Source: Dictyophora rubrovolvata (lineage: Eukaryota > Basidiomycota > Agaricomycetes > Phallales > Phallaceae). Taken from it: a DNA stretch of 64,000 nucleotides. Each line of letters starts with the position of its first letter. Positions within the stretch are counted from its first letter, which is position 1. The notes under the pieces are model-generated. The model was not told where the DNA came from. It ran no database searches and saw only the letters and a list, made by a program, of their open reading frames with translations. This document shows, piece after piece, positions 60,814-64,000 of the stretch. The stretch covers positions 310,001 to 374,000 of the forward strand of contig CP114126.1 in NCBI GenBank assembly GCA_029959195.1, given 5' to 3'. Made by a program: the position numbers and the translations under genes.

Positions 60814-62432
60814 CTACTCTTCCCATCCTTCCCGGATAGATCTATCGCCTCGTGACCGGTTACCGTTCCTGTCCTCATACAGTGGGGATCGGCAAGCATT
60901 ACCAGATGCTTTATTACAATCATCTACACTGCCGTCCCCAGCAGGAGAACGAGGTCGGGATCCCGGACGAGAGCTGGGACGCCTATGCCCTGTGTCTCTC
61001 GGCTGAACAACTGGCAATAGTGGGAGATCATCTTCATCTTCCGTCGCAATTGGACGTGACGAGTTGAGTGTAAAGATAGCGGGAAGGAAATAAAGGACAC
61101 CTCGACTACGCCGTCTTCTCGGTCGTTCATGTGAGCCTGTCACGGACATCACGACCCATCGTGGAACGCGCTGTAGTTTCAGAGCAACGCGGGACATAAA
61201 AGATTTCGAGGATTCAGGATGATCGAGAAATGGTGACTCATCCAAAGAAATGGGTGAAATCTGAGAATCAGCAACTGAAGCAGAATCTGAGTCAACTAAA
61301 GAGATAGGGGATGACGGCTCAGTAGGAGCCTCAGTCATGGTTATGAAGCCGAAATCTACATGGTATCGTCCGTCCCTTTGATATGCCCGTGGAAGAACAA
61401 CATCGTAGCGTCCGAATGCGAGATATCTCCGCAACAGTTCCCTGCGCTGTGGATGGACTCGTTTTTGGAATAGGAGTTTTAACGTCCCTAGCACCACAAC
61501 CACGATACCGAGCAATATAAGAGGTTGATACCATTTTCCTAGGAAAGTGATAAATCCGGCGTCATCAGCATGCCAGCTACTTCCATAATGATGAGAGAAG
61601 AAAGAGCGTGGCGCTTCGTCTGGTCTTGCATTTTTCCCATACAGTGACTTGGGAAGAATTCGAACGTCTCCTCCTGGCTTTTCTAAAGTTGGAGGATGAG
61701 ATGCGATGTAAAGCCCGAGCTGAGCCGAAAGAAACATAGGACCCGTGGAAAACATGACTGTAGGATAATTTAAGACGTATGAATGATCAAAGGTAATGAG
61801 ATTGTGGATAGTCTGTTCCATGAAGGGGTGGTGTTTTGTGGAGAGCATGAGATCATTAGAGACCCCTACAGGAATAGTTTTGGGAAGTACAACAGGAAAG
61901 TGAAGTAACGGGTCCAAAGGGCGTAGACATCCGATATCAAGGTCGACGTATACTCCTCCATAGTGGTAAAGAACGAAATAACGAATGGCGTCTGCGCGCT
62001 GAATGGGATATGTGTACGCATCGAATGTGCCAAGAAACCAAGAATAATGTGTCTTTATGAATTCACGCGATGAGTCGTCCGTCCAAAGCATGTATTCGCT
62101 AATTAATCATCGAACGGGGAGAAAGTTAGACCAAGACTGAGGAAACGGGTTTCAAAGCTTACTAGTCCGGATTGTAATCCCTACAAGACTGCGAAACGTT
62201 AGACCATCTCTCTGGTAAAACTTCTGTTTTCCATGTTTGGTGGATAATTCTAGGAATCGAGTCTGTTCCAGATGGGAGGGTTCCGTTGGAAAACAATTCA
62301 TCCTCAGTGATATAAGCTGGTAAATCGATACGAAGATAAAAAGCTATGGTAGAAAGAATAGCTATTACTCCCAGGAGGAACAACGCCAGTATAAATAGAA
62401 AAGATATGACCGTCCGTCTCTTCACAACCATG
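60814..62432 (-). CDS. GT32 glycosyltransferase (Och1/Sur1-type DXD)
   Basis: Golgi type II glycosyltransferase of family GT32, which includes the inositol-phosphoceramide mannosyltransferases Sur1/Csh1. Start at 62432, MVVKRRTVISFLFILALFLL, a signal anchor; an in-frame ATG at 62476 would add 15 residues. The catalytic domain reads SIPRIIHQTWKTEVLPERWS, then PIQRADAIRYFVLYHYGGVY and VDLDIGCLRPLDPLLHFP, where DLD is the DXD metal/sugar-nucleotide site. GPMFLSAQLGLYIAS and FFSHHYGSSWHADDAGFI follow. A second membrane span (YQPLILLGIVVVVLGTLKLL) is typical of Sur1-like enzymes. A long Ser/Pro/Arg-rich cytosolic tail of about 200 residues extends beyond the family core. About 515 aa. The sugar acceptor is not shown by the sequence. 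Confidence 0.88.
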
Positions 62433-62846
62433 GATTTTATGGACGGTACACAAAAAAACACTAAGCTATGGCGCACAGGCAGAACAGGTTTGTCGCACCT
62501 TCACCCGGGAATTATGTAATCAATTGCAGTTGTCACAATTGTCACCAAACCGTGTGATACCGCAGCAGTGATCTCAGGATCGGCCGTCTAGACCTCCCTC
62601 AATGTTTGAACCACAGATGCACACCTTCAAAATGAATACATTCATATAACTACAAGTATGACTTTTCTTTTAGGGCTCCTACTATAACGGAGATACTCGA
62701 GGTTTCCGGGCCCCGGTCTCAATAACAGCTTTCGGGGTCCTGAGGCCTGAAGGCCTATTGCCCCAGACGGCACGTTTGCCGATATCTAGGCACTTGTTGA
62801 TTTACGTTGCTTAGCCAAACGCGTCAAATAATACCTCAGTCATAGG
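62433..62846. other. Spacer between GT32 and SWT1-type genes
   Basis: Upstream of the GT32 start and downstream of the SWT1-type stop. Holds a GC-rich stretch at 62697-62775 with short palindromes (CGGGCCCCGG, AGGCCTGAAGGCCT). No gene is visible. Confidence 0.45.
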
Positions 62847-64000
62847 TCATGAATTATTATGAAAAACCATCAAGACATAACTCTGATAGTTATGCAACAT
62901 CTCACTATCCAGTCCTTCATAATCATAATCTTGGGCTAATTGTGATATCTTCGCGAGTTCTCGTGTCCAATCAGTTTTGGACCATTCTCGTCCTGGACGC
63001 GCACCGCGTTCGCCTGGAAGGCTCAGGAAATCGCTAAGCGATGATGCATCGCCCTCTTCGAACGGATGGCTGCGCTTATTTTTAGGCGGTAATATTTTTA
63101 CCAGATATCTTAGGCATTCTCTTATACTCCAATTTTCTATCCAATCTCCCTCCGCCGGGAGATCGCCACGAAAAAGCATGTTGGCATGGGAGTATTGAGA
63201 CTCAGTGCGTCGACGCTGTTGTTGTAAGTGGGTGGCCTTTCCGATAATCTTTCGAACATGATTGTGCAATTCAGACATGATGCATCGATGAAGGTAATCC
63301 CTCCCTTGTGGTGATGAGTGAAACACCGATATAGAGTCCAGATCCATACTGGTGTCCATGTCCATATCCATAGTTGAACTATTAAAAACCGGCGTCTCCC
63401 TGTGGTTATAGGTAGGTCTGCAATTATGACTATACCCCTTTGCGTCCCTTTGGTGTTTTCGCTCGGCGGCATGCATTGATGGCCGAGTATATCCAGGTAT
63501 TACTTGTTGAAGTAATTGGTAACAACTCCAAGCTGATGAGATTGGGCGCAGAATGGCTACCGATGCATCGCGAGTAAAGAGTTCACTGCCTGTAGATATC
63601 AAAGTCAATGTTTAATCAAACTAGCCAGAAGCTGGAAGGCTACCGTTTGCGACAGCTTGGAAAATCAAGTTATTGTCATTCGTGCAAAGCAGCACGTCCT
63701 TCTGCTTAATCTGCGTGTAATATTTGCAGCAGTCAAGGATCAGCTCGTCGTTTGATAGCTGCGACAATCATTAGAATACAATACCTTGCCGCAGATGTAG
63801 CACTTACCCCCGCTCGTTGGCGCCAATCCCCACTAGGCAATAAAGTTTGTGAATACGCTTGACCTTTGATGATACCTTGTCCACTGCGTATTTCTCCTGC
63901 TAGCCATTCAGAAGCTTTGCGAGACTCGAACGCGACTCCGTGTTTACAATTCTTCTGATAGTCCAATTCAGCTATCACAATTCCAGGAATTAATAGAACA
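62847..64000 (-). CDS. SWT1-type PIN-domain endoribonuclease, partial
   Basis: The window holds the C-terminal part; the 5' end lies beyond 64000. The PIN nuclease domain starts VLLIPGIVIAELDYQKNCKH, with the first acidic residue (Glu-Leu-Asp), continues SRKASEWLAGEIRSGQGIIK, and across an intron at about 63808-63760 LSNDELILDCCKYYTQIKQK, then DVLLCTNDNNLIFQAVANG. These match the PIN strands of yeast Swt1, which clips unspliced or export-blocked mRNA at the nuclear pore. The C-terminal 250 residues hold a disordered stretch (MDMDMDTSMDLDSI) and a helical domain (WIENWSIRECLRYLVKILPP) ending YQSYVLMVFHNNS. One or two introns are visible near 63608-63640. The C-terminal domain resembles the Swt1 region that follows the PIN fold, but I am less sure of that half. 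Confidence 0.82.

Noticed and set aside
62697-62775. GC-rich palindromes in the GT32 / SWT1 spacer, checked for a terminal inverted repeat
   Set aside because: Palindromes are short, unmatched by a distant copy and not flanked by a target-site duplication.

Overview
The window is nuclear DNA of a filamentous basidiomycete, most likely an Agaricomycete. I base this on many short spliceable introns (about 45-65 bp, GT...AG), compact spacing of 50-900 bp, pyrimidine-rich leaders, and the gene set itself: a basidiomycete-type STB6-like protein, a PX/DUF3818 protein, a GT32 glycosyltransferase with a long tail, tandem MARVEL proteins and an NDR kinase. This is inference from translated sequence; no database was searched. 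No rRNA, tRNA, CRISPR array, transposon or virus-like element could be supported.

Layout. 0.5-9 kb (minus strand): RFX-type transcription factor, vacuolar endopolyphosphatase, and a small orphan gene. 9.2-19.8 kb: acetoacetyl-CoA synthetase, then three plus-strand membrane proteins of MARVEL type (two clear, one partly modelled), interrupted by a minus-strand APH/AIM9-like kinase-fold gene with an apparent frameshift and by a 31-bp minisatellite, then a UBE2H/Ubc8 E2 enzyme. 20-33 kb: THO complex subunit 5 (minus), glucose-6-phosphate dehydrogenase, an STB6-like protein, CCDC47/DUF1682 ER protein (minus), and a PX-DUF3818 protein. 33-40 kb: NDR/LATS kinase (Cbk1/Orb6 type, minus), a disordered Pro/Ser-rich protein (minus), a doubtful small gene, and ORC4 (minus). 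40-51 kb: Mediator subunit 20, a mitochondrial PDK/BCKDK-type kinase, an ELG1/ATAD5 clamp-unloader subunit, and a large bHLH transcription factor. 51.7-60.5 kb is very tightly packed: DOM34/Pelota and a TXNDC9/Plp1-like gene diverge from 89 bp, the latter converges on URA3, and URA3 and PUS7 diverge from only 47 bp; an MFSD10-like MFS transporter follows. 60.8-64 kb (minus): a GT32 glycosyltransferase and the 3' part of an SWT1-type PIN-domain gene that runs off the right edge.

Most genes are conserved housekeeping genes: replication (ORC4, ELG1), RNA metabolism and surveillance (THOC5, DOM34, PUS7, SWT1), transcription (RFX, MED20, bHLH, STB6-like) and central metabolism (AACS, G6PD, URA3, PDK). 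They do not form one pathway. The least ordinary part is 12.5-19 kb, with the MARVEL paralogues, the minisatellite, the frameshifted kinase-fold gene and an unclear MARVEL/E2 boundary. I found no convincing evidence of a wholly new system. Exon joins were worked out by eye and internal boundaries are approximate.
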